NCBI RefSeq assembly: GCF_021129235.1
Contig: NZ_JAJOMA010000016.1
Span: 62,001 to 126,000, forward strand
Direction of reading: 5' to 3'
Length of the DNA stretch: 64,000 bases
DNA from: Kineosporia mesophila
GTDB lineage: Bacteria > Actinomycetota > Actinomycetes > Actinomycetales > Kineosporiaceae
Shown: one piece after another, positions 49,262 through 57,739 of the stretch
Position numbering within the stretch: position 1 is the stretch's first letter
Layout: each line of letters starts with the position of its first letter
Notes under the pieces: model-generated
Databases searched by the model: none
Told to the model about the DNA's origin: nothing
Seen by the model: only the letters and a program-made list of their open reading frames with translations
Position numbers and translations under genes: made by a program

Positions 49262-51355
49262 ATGGGAGAAGCTCTGCTGTCGGCGTGGCCGGAGGTCGAT
49301 CTCCGGTCCCTGTCCGCCCTCGAACTGCATCAGGCCATCAAAAGCTCTTCCTGGTCAACGGGTTCGGAGAGCGTCTGCCTGGGATCCGTCGCAGCGTCCG
49401 AGCGGATCAAACGGAACCTCGACGCAACCCAGGCCGAATGCCTCCACCGGGCGGTCATTCTCGCGGCGCGGAGCACCCCGTCGAACACCTCCTACGACGC
49501 GCTCGACGGCATCGAGCTGGTCGGCAGTGAGATCGCCCTGAACCTCGGCCTGAGCAACCGCGACGCCATGGAACGAGTCGGGGACTCCATCGAGATCTGC
49601 GAAGACCTGCCACTGATCCTGGCCCTGGTCCGCGAAGGCAACCTGGACTGGCGGGCCGCGGTCTCGGTCAACACCCAGATGCGCATCGCCCTGCAACCCG
49701 GCACCCCCGCCTGGAACGCCGTCCAAAAAGCCCTGGCCGCCCGTCTGGCCGGCAAGAACCAACGCCAGGCACGAGACATCGCCCAGCAGGAGATCCAGAA
49801 GGTCGACCCCGAAGCCGCCCGCAAGCGTCGTGAAGCGCGCATGAAAGAACGCTGCGTCTACGCCAGCCCGCTACCCGACGGCATGGGCCAACTCCAAGCC
49901 ACCCTCTCAGCCGAGCACGTCATGCTCATCCACTCCGTCCTGGACGCCCTGGCCGACGCCTGCCGCAACTACTCACGCCGCGCCGGAACCCCCGACCCCC
50001 GCACCCACCAAGAGCGCCGAGCCGACGCACTCATAGCCATCTTCCATGCCATCCACCACAACCACCCCCTGCCCTTCATCCCCCTACCACCCGACCCCAC
50101 CGACACCTTCAGCACTTTCAGTGGTCGCGTCGTGCCACACGACCACCCCGACGCCCCGATCCCCTCCAAGCAAGCGACCCCTTCCGGACATGGAGCTCCC
50201 TCCGGGAATGCAACGGGATCGGGAACGCAGGCTTCTCCTACCAACCGGACTTTTTCTGGAGCACCGAATTCGTCCGGTGAAGCAAACCCGTCCAACGGAT
50301 CCGCGAGGGCAGGCGCACCGAGCAGCTCTGGCCGAGCACACTCTTCAGGCCCCACGAGCAGGCCAGACGCCACCAATAGGTCGGGCGCCACCAGTACGTC
50401 AGGCTCCACTCATGAGCAAGACGCCCAGGACCGGTCAGGTAGAGCGAACTTGTCTGACAATCGGAGCCTCTCGGACGCAACCAGTGCGGCCAATCACCCG
50501 CACTCATCCAATGATCGGGAACCTTCGGATGCTCAGGCCATGTCCGATGCCCCGATTCCTCCTCACGCCTCGACCTCATCGGTTCCGCCTACCGTGTCCG
50601 ACGGGGCGAATCCCTCCGATGTCTCGCAATCGTCCGACCCTGCCACGACGGACAACCTGGCCGTTATCGGTTGGTGGCTGCCGCCATCGCTGCCCAGCCA
50701 GCAGGGCCGCAAGCCCCACCTCGTCGTCACCGTCAGCGCCGACACCCTGCGAGGAGCCAACGATCTGCCCGGCGAGCTCAAGCGTTTCGGTGCTATTTCC
50801 GCCGACCTCGCCCGGGAGATCGCCCGTCAAGCCGGCCAGGTCACCGTCATCCCGGTCAACGGGACTCTCGGTCAGCACGCTCACGGACCGGGCGATCAAG
50901 CCCACTGCACCGAGACCTCACCTCGCTACAAACCACGTCAGACGGTCATCGACAAAGTCCTGGGACGCTTCCAGCAATGCGTCCACCCCGGCTGTGGCCG
51001 CGACGCCGCACAATGCGACGTCGACCATGCCACTCCCTTCGCCCAGGGCGGAAAGTCTTGCCCCTGCAACCTTGTTCCGCTGTGCCGCTTCCATCATCGC
51101 CTCAAGACACACGCCGCCTGGACCTTGCGTCTGACCCGCCCCGACGAGCCGTACCCAGAAGGAACCATCGAATGGCGTAGTCGCCTGGGTCAGCAACACA
51201 TCGAGATTCCCGAACCGCTACCTGGCGAACCCGACCGCGCCACCCGGGACCGCCTTCGTCAGGAGGATTGGGAGATGGAACTGATGCGCGTCGATCCCCG
51301 CGTTCGTCCTGCATCCGAAGTCCAGGAAAAAGACCCGGGCGAGCCGCCCTTCTGA
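49262..51355 (+). CDS. DUF222/HNH endonuclease (13E12 family) with central low-complexity insert
   Basis: A 697-residue protein. The DUF222 helical region covers about 20-280 ('YDALDGIELVGSEIALNLGL', 'GNLDWRAAVSVNTQMRIALQ'). A Ser/Thr/Ala/Pro/Gly/Asn-rich insert follows at about 283-460 ('SNGSARAGAPSSSGRAHSSG'). The C-terminal HNH domain (583-616, 'QCDVDHATPFAQGGKSCPCN', 'LVPLCRFHHRLKTHAAW') has its metal-binding cysteines and histidines intact. The ATG at 49262 is preferred to the GTG at 49223, which lies too close to a TAGGCT -10-like box. The family is multicopy in actinobacteria; a role in DNA damage response or mobility is suspected. Confidence 0.88.
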   Translation: MGEALLSAWPEVDLRSLSALELHQAIKSSSWSTGSESVCLGSVAASERIKRNLDATQAECLHRAVILAARSTPSNTSYDALDGIELVGSEIALNLGLSNRDAMERVGDSIEICEDLPLILALVREGNLDWRAAVSVNTQMRIALQPGTPAWNAVQKALAARLAGKNQRQARDIAQQEIQKVDPEAARKRREARMKERCVYASPLPDGMGQLQATLSAEHVMLIHSVLDALADACRNYSRRAGTPDPRTHQERRADALIAIFHAIHHNHPLPFIPLPPDPTDTFSTFSGRVVPHDHPDAPIPSKQATPSGHGAPSGNATGSGTQASPTNRTFSGAPNSSGEANPSNGSARAGAPSSSGRAHSSGPTSRPDATNRSGATSTSGSTHEQDAQDRSGRANLSDNRSLSDATSAANHPHSSNDREPSDAQAMSDAPIPPHASTSSVPPTVSDGANPSDVSQSSDPATTDNLAVIGWWLPPSLPSQQGRKPHLVVTVSADTLRGANDLPGELKRFGAISADLAREIARQAGQVTVIPVNGTLGQHAHGPGDQAHCTETSPRYKPRQTVIDKVLGRFQQCVHPGCGRDAAQCDVDHATPFAQGGKSCPCNLVPLCRFHHRLKTHAAWTLRLTRPDEPYPEGTIEWRSRLGQQHIEIPEPLPGEPDRATRDRLRQEDWEMELMRVDPRVRPASEVQEKDPGEPPF

Positions 51356-51665
51356 GCAGCATCACCGCATCTACAGCCGCACAAAGCAGTCATCGTGCGA
51401 ACCAGTCATCCTGCGAACCGGAACCCGGAGATAGTTATGCCTATGAAAGTCATTGCTGCCAAGGCGTCCTCGACGTCCGAGCCGACCCTCACGAAGAATT
51501 CATGAGAGCGCTGATCCGGTCAGGGCTGTTATTCATCGGCCTGTCGATCCACCGCCGGGTGTGCTTGCTCAGTGCGCTTTCCTGGCCGGACCCAGAACGG
51601 CCACCGCGATGGGGCAGCCTCCGCGACTCGATCCGTTACGGCGCCCGGCGCCCCATTGCAGGGAA
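51356..51665. other. Intergenic region with a 16-bp tandem duplication
   Basis: No gene is supported in these 310 bp between the convergent HNH and SepX/GlpR genes. It holds a direct duplication CAGTCATCGTGCGAAC / CAGTCATCCTGCGAAC (51387-51402 and 51403-51418, one mismatch). The plus-strand frames here run antisense into the sepX gene and lack a ribosome site. No clear terminator hairpin was found. Confidence 0.5.
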
Positions 51666-54600
51666 CTACTCGTTGACCGCGCGAGGACGTTCCGGGTTTT
51701 CGTCGAGCTTGAGGATGCGCTCGATGTCGGCTGCCCGTCGCGGCATAGTGCTGCGCGACTGGTCGGAGGCGGCCGGTGTCTGCGGCTTCTCCACCGGCTC
51801 TTCCAGGGGCGGAGGTGGCCTACGGTGCACCGCGGGCTTGAGCTGGTAGGTGGGCTTCGGTACTGGTACCGGGTCCCAGGTGTCGCCGGTGACCGCGGCG
51901 TTGCGACGGGCCACCCGCTCAGGCACCGGCTTGGTGGCCTCTGCCTCAGCCTCCGCCCGGGCGCGCAGTCGGGCCGCGGTCTGGCGGCGGCGCTCTGCGT
52001 GCTCGCGGGCCATCTCGGCGGCGTACAGGTGCGCGGCGAGCATGGTGAGCGTCTCCCGGCTACGCACGGCGGCCGTACGCGAAGCGACACCGTTGGCCGC
52101 CAGCAGGAGAGTCACAGCGATCGGAACGAAGAGGGGCACCGGTCCCACCAAGGCGAAGACCCAGGCTCCCATTGTCGAGACCAGAAGCACCGTCATGCTG
52201 CGCGCCCGACGTCTTGCCGCGACCCTGGCGCTCAGCCGTGCCGCGTCAAGATCGGTGGTGGTGAGCGTGGACTCGGGATCCGTTGCTTCGTCATCCGACC
52301 CACGCTGTTCCAGATGCTGGTCCAGGTCGGCCCGCTCGAGATTGGCCCGTCTCAGCAGGGCTTGGTCGAGGTCGGCCTGGCTGTAGGCCGCGGCGGTCCG
52401 GCCCGGCTGACTCGCCTGGTCCGAACTACCGGCCTGCTCAGAACTGCCCGGCTGACGTGAGTCACCTACCGGGCCCGTATCTCTGGCCTGACCCGAACCC
52501 TGTACCGGCCCCGGGCTGCCTGCCTGGCCCGAACCACTTCCCTGGCCCGAACCACTTGCCAGGCCCGAACCACTTGCCAGGCCTGAACCACGTCCCTGAG
52601 CCGAACCACTTCCCTGAACCGACTCCTTTACCTGGCCAGAACCGTCTACTTGACCCGAGCTGTTTCCCTCGCCCGAGCGCCTTGCCTGGGCTGAACCGCT
52701 TGCCCGGTCTGAAGTGTCTGCCTGGCTGGAGCTGTCCACCGGGCCGGAGCGACGGGTCTGCGCTGGGGCACCCGCCGGGCGGGTTCGGCCGGAACTGCCT
52801 GGTTCGCTGGAGGTACCTGTCCCGTTGGAACCGCCCGTCCCACCAGAACTGTTTTTCGGGGTCGCGGCGGCGACCTGGCCGATATCAGCTGCCTGGTCGA
52901 AGACCTGATCAGAGCGGCCGGGCCGCCTTGACGTGCTGGCCGGTCCCGAAGCACCGGCCTGTCGCGAAGAGCCGGTCTGGCCAGAAGGGCTGGTCTGGCT
53001 CGAAGCGCTGGTCTGGCTCGAAGCGCTGGTCTGGCTCGAAGCGCTGGATCGGCCTGAGTGCCGGGCCTGACCACCCTGACCCAAGCGGTTTCGGGACGAC
53101 TGCTGGTCGGACCCGGGACGGCCCAGCAGTTCCTGGAACGACACCTGCGCCACTTCGGCGCTCTCCGAGATCGGCGCCGAGATGGTGACCGGAACCATGA
53201 CGGACGCCGCCGGGGGCTCGACCACCCAGGCGGGTTCGTCGTCCACGTCGCTCGGGTCGATCGCCGGCATCTCGGCCCGGGGAGCTACGTTCCGGGAGGT
53301 GTAGCTGGGCTGCGCGGTGGGAGCGGCCTGGTCGTAGGGCTCACGATCCGACTGAGCCCCGGACGGGTTGTAGGTCTCGGTGTAGGTCCCGGTCTCGGTG
53401 TAGGTCCCGGTCTCGGTGTAGGCCCTGGTTTCAGGTAGGGAAGGAGTTACGGGCGCGATCTCTTGCTGCGCGTGTGCCTGCCGTGGTTGAGCAGGTTCCG
53501 GGGGCGCTTGCACCGTGGGCGGCAGTTGGACCTGGGGAACCAGAGGTGTACCGAGAGACGCCGCTCGATCCTGCGGCGCCGGCGGGTAGCTGTCCTCGCT
53601 GGTTCGGTCCGGCGCCGCCGTTGTCGTCGCCAGCGGGTTGTCCTGCTGGCGGTTCTCCGCGCTCTGTCGGTTCTCTTCGCCTGGGCGGTTCTCTGTGCTG
53701 GGTCGGCTGTCTGTGCCGGGCCGGTTCTCTGCGCCGGGTCGGCTGTCTGCGCCGGGCCGGTTCTCTGCGCCGGGCCGGTTCTCTGCGCCGGGCCGGTTCT
53801 CTGCGCTCGATCGGCTTTCTCCGAACGACGGCAGGGCGCGGGGGTCCAGGCCGAACCCGGCCAGTAGTCCGGCCTCGAGTTCCGCCATCTCTTCGTCGGA
53901 CGCCTTGGACGGTGCGGCCGCCGTACCGCCGAGCGTCTCAGGCGCTGTCCCGGCCTTGGACACCACCCCAGCTTCGGGATTCGCCTCGACCCTGGCGCTC
54001 ACAGCCCTGACGCTTACAGCCTCGGCACCCTTGACCTCGGCACCCTGGGCCGAAGTGGTGCCCGCTGCCGCCTGATCGGCCTTGACCTTCCGATCAGCTT
54101 CCCCGGCCTGCTCAGCTTCCCCAGCCTGCTCGGGTCTGCCGGTCCAGGGAGCTGCCGTGGTCTTCGGCGTGTTACCAACCAGGTCCGACCAGCCCTGCGC
54201 CTCGGGTTCCCTAGTTGCGGAAGCCTTGGAAGGAGCAGCCAGCCCGAAACCGGCGAGCAGCCCCGCCCCCAGCTCGTCCATGTCACCGCCGGCCTCATCC
54301 ACCGGCACCGGTACTCCGGCTCCAGAAACCTTGCCCCCCGAAACCTTGCCCCCAGAAGCCTTCCCCTCCGAAGCCTCGTCGCTCCTCACCCCGCCCACCG
54401 AAGCGGGAGCTGAGGCGTCCTTGGACTGGGGCTGGTGCGCGTCCTCAAGCTGGGAGGCCGAACCCCCGAGCCGCTGCGAACCGGTCAGCGTCTCACCCGG
54501 CTGGGCACTCTGCGGCAGGTTCATGGACGACCCGGTCAGCCGCTCGGAGAGCATTTTGTCGGCGGGGATGTAGAGCAGTTCGCCGTCGGTGTCGACGATC

Positions 54601-54803
54601 ACCCGCGGGGACGTCAGCAGCGGATCGCCGGAACGGCCGGAGCCTCCGGAACGCTCACGACGCTTCAGCACGCGCAGACCGCTGGAGAACCGATCGTGAC
54701 CGCGCGATTGTGACAGTTCGTCACGGCGCCTCACCCAGTGCGGCACCAGATAGGCAGCCCACACCAGCACGATGGCAAGGAGAATGAGGCTGCTGGGCTG
54801 CAC
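51666..54803 (-). CDS. sepX: SepX/GlpR divisome membrane protein with a very long repetitive disordered region
   Basis: A 1045-residue member of the SepX (Streptomyces) / GlpR (Corynebacterium) family, which places the gephyrin-like protein Glp and FtsZ-associated factors at the division site. TM1 is at 4-20 ('SLILLAIVLVWAAYLVPHWV'), and the conserved N-terminal part reaches ~90. Two close membrane helices follow at about 864-905 ('VLLVSTMGAWVFALVGPVPL'), then the 'DTWDPVPVPKPTYQLKPAV' motif (about 973-991) and a conserved end 'ADIERILKLDENPERP'. Family members are usually a few hundred residues. Here ~750 residues of Gly/Ser/Gln/Pro repeats lie between. It is in an operon with glp, galU, moaC, mogA and rimJ-like genes, as in other actinobacteria. 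Confidence 0.88.
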   Translation of the reverse strand: MQPSSLILLAIVLVWAAYLVPHWVRRRDELSQSRGHDRFSSGLRVLKRRERSGGSGRSGDPLLTSPRVIVDTDGELLYIPADKMLSERLTGSSMNLPQSAQPGETLTGSQRLGGSASQLEDAHQPQSKDASAPASVGGVRSDEASEGKASGGKVSGGKVSGAGVPVPVDEAGGDMDELGAGLLAGFGLAAPSKASATREPEAQGWSDLVGNTPKTTAAPWTGRPEQAGEAEQAGEADRKVKADQAAAGTTSAQGAEVKGAEAVSVRAVSARVEANPEAGVVSKAGTAPETLGGTAAAPSKASDEEMAELEAGLLAGFGLDPRALPSFGESRSSAENRPGAENRPGAENRPGADSRPGAENRPGTDSRPSTENRPGEENRQSAENRQQDNPLATTTAAPDRTSEDSYPPAPQDRAASLGTPLVPQVQLPPTVQAPPEPAQPRQAHAQQEIAPVTPSLPETRAYTETGTYTETGTYTETYNPSGAQSDREPYDQAAPTAQPSYTSRNVAPRAEMPAIDPSDVDDEPAWVVEPPAASVMVPVTISAPISESAEVAQVSFQELLGRPGSDQQSSRNRLGQGGQARHSGRSSASSQTSASSQTSASSQTSPSGQTGSSRQAGASGPASTSRRPGRSDQVFDQAADIGQVAAATPKNSSGGTGGSNGTGTSSEPGSSGRTRPAGAPAQTRRSGPVDSSSQADTSDRASGSAQARRSGEGNSSGQVDGSGQVKESVQGSGSAQGRGSGLASGSGLASGSGQGSGSGQAGSPGPVQGSGQARDTGPVGDSRQPGSSEQAGSSDQASQPGRTAAAYSQADLDQALLRRANLERADLDQHLEQRGSDDEATDPESTLTTTDLDAARLSARVAARRRARSMTVLLVSTMGAWVFALVGPVPLFVPIAVTLLLAANGVASRTAAVRSRETLTMLAAHLYAAEMAREHAERRRQTAARLRARAEAEAEATKPVPERVARRNAAVTGDTWDPVPVPKPTYQLKPAVHRRPPPPLEEPVEKPQTPAASDQSRSTMPRRAADIERILKLDENPERPRAVNE
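52500..52630 (-). repeat. 18-bp repeats encoding Gly-Ser-rich hexapeptides (GLASGS, GQGSGS)
   Basis: Plus-strand units such as CCCGAACCACTTGCCAGG recur six to seven times, encoding 'GSGLAS' and 'GSGQGS' at SepX/GlpR residues ~724-767. It is the third 18-bp array in this gene, in each case keeping the frame. Confidence 0.85.
52979..53045 (-). repeat. 18-bp tandem repeats encoding SASSQT hexapeptides
   Basis: Three to four copies of CTGGTCTGGCTCGAAGCG-type units, three of them identical, encode 'SASSQT' at SepX/GlpR residues ~586-608. This is a second, independent expansion within the same gene. Confidence 0.88.
53640..53830 (-). repeat. 18-bp tandem repeats encoding ENRPGA/DSRPGA hexapeptides
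   Basis: About ten copies of an 18-bp unit (plus strand GGTTCTCTGCGCCGGGCC and variants) make 'AENRPG'-like hexapeptides at SepX/GlpR residues ~325-388. Several adjacent copies are nearly identical, so recent expansion by slippage or recombination is likely. Confidence 0.88.
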
Positions 54804-54888
54804 GCCAAAACGCTACGATGCCCCGCCCAAATGATCACGTAATGCCTGCGGTGTGTCGGCTGCGTTCAGGCAATCCTAAGCATTTACC

Positions 54889-55548
54889 TTACGTCTGTTC
54901 AGACCACCGAGTGTGTTGCTCGTGCTCTCGGGCCGCGAACACCCGTTGTGACCGGCGCCAGCGGGTGAGCATGCCGCCGGGTACGTCGTCCGCGGTGACG
55001 GCGAAGGTTGCGTGGTCACGCCAGGCTCCGTCGATGTGCAGATAGCGGCGGCGGATGCCCTCGGACCGGAAACCGAGCTTCTCCACCACCCTCAGGCTGG
55101 CGGCGTTCTCCGGACGGATATTCACCTCGAGCCGGTGCATGCCCAGACCGAAGATGCAGTGGTCGACCATCATCGCGACGGCGGTAGGAGTGATGCCCTG
55201 ACCTGCGACGGAACGGTCGACCCAGTAGCCGATCTGCCCCGAGCGCAACGAGCCCCAGACGATCCCGCTGACGCTGACCTGACCGACGAGCCGGTCGTGC
55301 AGCTGCACGGCGAGCGGGATCATCCGCCCGGCGCGGGCCTCGCGGTCGAAGCTGCGCACCATGGCCCCGAAGGTCAGAGGACGCCCGGCACCTTCCGGAT
55401 GGGTGGCTTCCCAGGGCGCGAGCCACTCGGCGTTCGCGGAGCGCACGGCGTTCCAGGACTTCGCATCGCGCCGCCGCAGGGGCCTCAACGTGATCAGGCC
55501 GTCGGACAGCTCGATCGGCCAGCCCAGACCGGCCCCGATCTCGGTCAT
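54889..55548 (-). CDS. GNAT acetyltransferase (RimJ/RimL type)
   Basis: A 219-residue N-acetyltransferase with 'ITLRPLRRRDAKSWNAVRSA' (N-terminal), the acetyl-CoA loop 'DRSVAGQGITPTAVAMMVDH' (about 125-144, Q-x-G-x-A/T form) and 'ENAASLRVVEKLGFRSEGIR'. Relatives acetylate N-termini of ribosomal proteins, but the substrate here is unknown. It overlaps mogA by 4 nt and is followed after 85 bp by sepX/glpR, the standard order of this actinobacterial cluster. Confidence 0.92.
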   Translation of the reverse strand: MTEIGAGLGWPIELSDGLITLRPLRRRDAKSWNAVRSANAEWLAPWEATHPEGAGRPLTFGAMVRSFDREARAGRMIPLAVQLHDRLVGQVSVSGIVWGSLRSGQIGYWVDRSVAGQGITPTAVAMMVDHCIFGLGMHRLEVNIRPENAASLRVVEKLGFRSEGIRRRYLHIDGAWRDHATFAVTADDVPGGMLTRWRRSQRVFAAREHEQHTRWSEQT

Positions 55549-56042
55549 CGGTGATCGCCGCCATGGATCTGCTCGACTGCGTGCACGAGCACCCCGTCGA
55601 GCACCGCCATGCCGTCGCGGCAGCCGCCCTTCGAACCGGGCAGGTTGACGATGAGCGTGCGGGACGCGATCCCGGCCAGCCCCCGGGACAGGAGAGCAGT
55701 GGGCACCCCCTTACTCACCCCGAAGCCCCGGATCGCCTCGGCCAGACCAGGAACCTCAAGATCCAGCAGAGGACGCGTCTGCTCGGGAGTGCGGTCGGTG
55801 GGCGAGAGTCCGGTGCCACCGGTGGTGAGCACCACGTCGTAGCCGTCGCTCACGGCCTTCTGCAGAGCTTCGCCGACGGGGTCGCCGTCGGGCACCACAA
55901 CCGGCCCGTCCACCGAGAAGCCCAGGTCACGCAGGCCCTCGGCGAGCACGGGACCGCCTGTGTCCTCGTAGACCCCGGCTGCCGCACGGTTGGAAGCGGT
56001 GACGACGAGGGCGCGACGGGGCGCGCTGGGTACCTCAGTCAC
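55545..56042 (-). CDS. mogA: MogA/MoaB-family molybdopterin adenylyltransferase
   Basis: A 165-residue MoCF-domain protein, adenylating molybdopterin before metal insertion. 'ALVVTASNRAAAGVYEDTGG' is the N-terminal strand, 'YDVVLTTGGTGLSPTDRTPE' the substrate-binding GGTG loop, and 'LIVNLPGSKGGCRDGMAVL' the conserved end. I start at GTG 56042, overlapping the moaC stop by 8 nt, which gives the family's length; the ORF can be extended upstream only through moaC. Confidence 0.92.
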   Translation of the reverse strand: MTEVPSAPRRALVVTASNRAAAGVYEDTGGPVLAEGLRDLGFSVDGPVVVPDGDPVGEALQKAVSDGYDVVLTTGGTGLSPTDRTPEQTRPLLDLEVPGLAEAIRGFGVSKGVPTALLSRGLAGIASRTLIVNLPGSKGGCRDGMAVLDGVLVHAVEQIHGGDHR

Positions 56043-56517
56043 GTCGCCAGTCACCGGAACGTCCACCGCTCTTGGCCACCACCCGGACACGGCCGATCTC
56101 GGCCAGCCGGTCTACCGCTTTAATCATATCGATCAGCGCCAGACCGGCCACCGCGACGCAGGTCAGGGCCTCCATCTCGATTCCCGTGCGATCAGCGGTG
56201 CGGACGGTCGCGGTGATCTCCACCCCGTGGTCCTGCACGTCGAGGTCGACCTTCACCCCGTGCACCGCGATCGGGTGCGCCAGCGGGATCAGGTCGGGCG
56301 TGCGCTTGGCCGCCTGGATTCCCGCGATCCGCGCCACGGCGAGGGCGTCACCCTTGGGCACACCCTCACCGCGCAGCAGATCGATCACGGTGGACGAGCA
56401 GAGCACGACCCCCTGGGCCGTGGCCTCGCGAGCGGTGATCTCCTTCGCGGAGACATCGACCATGCGAGCTGCCCCGGCCTCGTCCACGTGGGTCAGGTGT
56501 TGCGCGTTCACCGGCAC
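56035..56517 (-). CDS. moaC: Cyclic pyranopterin monophosphate synthase
   Basis: A 160-residue MoaC acting in the first step of molybdenum cofactor synthesis together with MoaA. 'HLTHVDEAGAARMVDVSAKE' at the N-terminus, 'IPLAHPIAVHGVKVDLDV' (the catalytic His region) and 'GIEMEALTCVAVAGLALIDM' with 'KAVDR' (active-site Lys/Asp) are all present. The GTG at 56517 lies 1 bp after the glp stop. No moaA, moaD or moaE occurs in the window. Confidence 0.95.
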   Translation of the reverse strand: MPVNAQHLTHVDEAGAARMVDVSAKEITAREATAQGVVLCSSTVIDLLRGEGVPKGDALAVARIAGIQAAKRTPDLIPLAHPIAVHGVKVDLDVQDHGVEITATVRTADRTGIEMEALTCVAVAGLALIDMIKAVDRLAEIGRVRVVAKSGGRSGDWRRD

Positions 56518-56518
56518 A

Positions 56519-57739
56519 TCATGAGCCAGATTCCAGCACGATGTACGGCAGTTCGTCACCCTCGCTCACCTGGGTGACGTCTTCCGGCACGATGACCAGG
56601 CAGTTCGCCCCGGCCAGGTCGGCCACCAGGTGAGATCCCTGCCCTCCGACCGGCCTCACGGTGGGCCCGGCGGCCGTGACCGTGAGCAGACAGCGCGCGA
56701 ACTGACGGCGGGCCGCCGGGGATCGCCAGCCCTCCACCACGGTCGCGGTCGGCGTACTCCGGTCGAGGTCGGGCCGGCCCGCCAGACGACGCAGGGCGGG
56801 CGCGACGAACACCTCGAACGACAGCAGGGCGCTGACGGGGTTGCCGGGCAGGGTGAACAGCGGGGTGCTGCGGGGCCCGATCGTGCCGAAGCCCTGCGGT
56901 TTGCCCGGCTGCATCGCGACCTGCACGAACTCCATCGTGCCGAGCTCACGCAGCACGGCCTTCACGGTGTCGTAGGCCCCGGCACTGACACCGCCGGTGG
57001 TGATCAGCAGATCGGCCTCCGCGGCGGCCGCCTCGAGCATCGACCCGACCGCCTCCGGGGTGTCGGGCATGATGCCACCGTGCCGCGCGACGGCTCCGGC
57101 AGCCTGCGCCGCGGCGAGCAGACCGTAACCGTTGGAGTCGTGGATCTGGCCGGGCTGCAACGGCTTTCCGGGCGGTACGAGCTCACTGCCGGAGGGCAGC
57201 ACGACCACGCGCGGACGCGGGTGCACGGTGAGACGGTCGATACCGACCGAGGCGGCGAGCGTGACGTGGCGGGCCGTCAGCCAGGTGCCCGCGGTGAGCA
57301 CCGTCTCGCCCTCACGAACGTCTTCGCCGGAACGGCGGATGTTCCTGCCCGGCGGGACCGGACGATCGATCCGGACCTGACGCACCCCACCGTCGGTCCA
57401 CTCGACCTGCACCACCGAGTCGGCCCCGGCCGGCACCGGGGCGCCGGTCATGATCCGCAGCGTGGTGCCGGGCTCCAGCTCGAGCGCGTCGCCGCGCCCG
57501 GCCGGGATGTCGCCCAGCACCGGCAGATTCACCGGACTGCCCGCGGTGGCCGAGGCGACCTCGGCCGCGCGCACGGCGTAGCCGTCCATCGAGGAGTTGT
57601 CGAAGCGCGGCATGTCGATGCCGGAGACGATGTCCTGGGCGAGCACGCACCCGGCCGCCTCCGACAGCAAAACCTCCACTGCCGGAAGCGGACCCAGGTT
57701 TTTCAGGCAGAGCTTGAGATGCTCGTCGACGGAGCGCAT
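56519..57739 (-). CDS. glp: Gephyrin-like molybdotransferase Glp (MoeA family)
   Basis: A 406-residue MoeA-type protein. 'DMPRFDNSSMDGYAVRAAEV' (about 39-58), 'IMTGAPVPAGADSVVQVE', 'LLITTGGVSAGAYDTVKAVL' and 'LPGNPVSALLSFEVFVAPAL' are the ordered family motifs. In actinobacteria the copy that accompanies sepX/glpR is the Glp that binds FtsZ and the GlpR receptor, so a cell-division role is expected besides or instead of cofactor synthesis. The ATG overlaps the galU stop by one base (TGATG); a GTG three bases earlier is also possible. Confidence 0.93.
   Translation of the reverse strand: MRSVDEHLKLCLKNLGPLPAVEVLLSEAAGCVLAQDIVSGIDMPRFDNSSMDGYAVRAAEVASATAGSPVNLPVLGDIPAGRGDALELEPGTTLRIMTGAPVPAGADSVVQVEWTDGGVRQVRIDRPVPPGRNIRRSGEDVREGETVLTAGTWLTARHVTLAASVGIDRLTVHPRPRVVVLPSGSELVPPGKPLQPGQIHDSNGYGLLAAAQAAGAVARHGGIMPDTPEAVGSMLEAAAAEADLLITTGGVSAGAYDTVKAVLRELGTMEFVQVAMQPGKPQGFGTIGPRSTPLFTLPGNPVSALLSFEVFVAPALRRLAGRPDLDRSTPTATVVEGWRSPAARRQFARCLLTVTAAGPTVRPVGGQGSHLVADLAGANCLVIVPEDVTQVSEGDELPYIVLESGS

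Noticed and set aside
49223-49262. Earlier GTG start for the HNH gene
   Set aside because: It lies immediately after a TAGGCT -10-like hexamer and has no ribosome site; the ATG at 49262 fits the family better.
52283-53188. Plus-strand frame with Pro/Asn/Leu-rich hexapeptides opposite sepX
   Set aside because: It is the antisense of the 18-bp repeats; any frame of an 18-bp array gives a repeat protein. The conserved SepX ends are on the minus strand.
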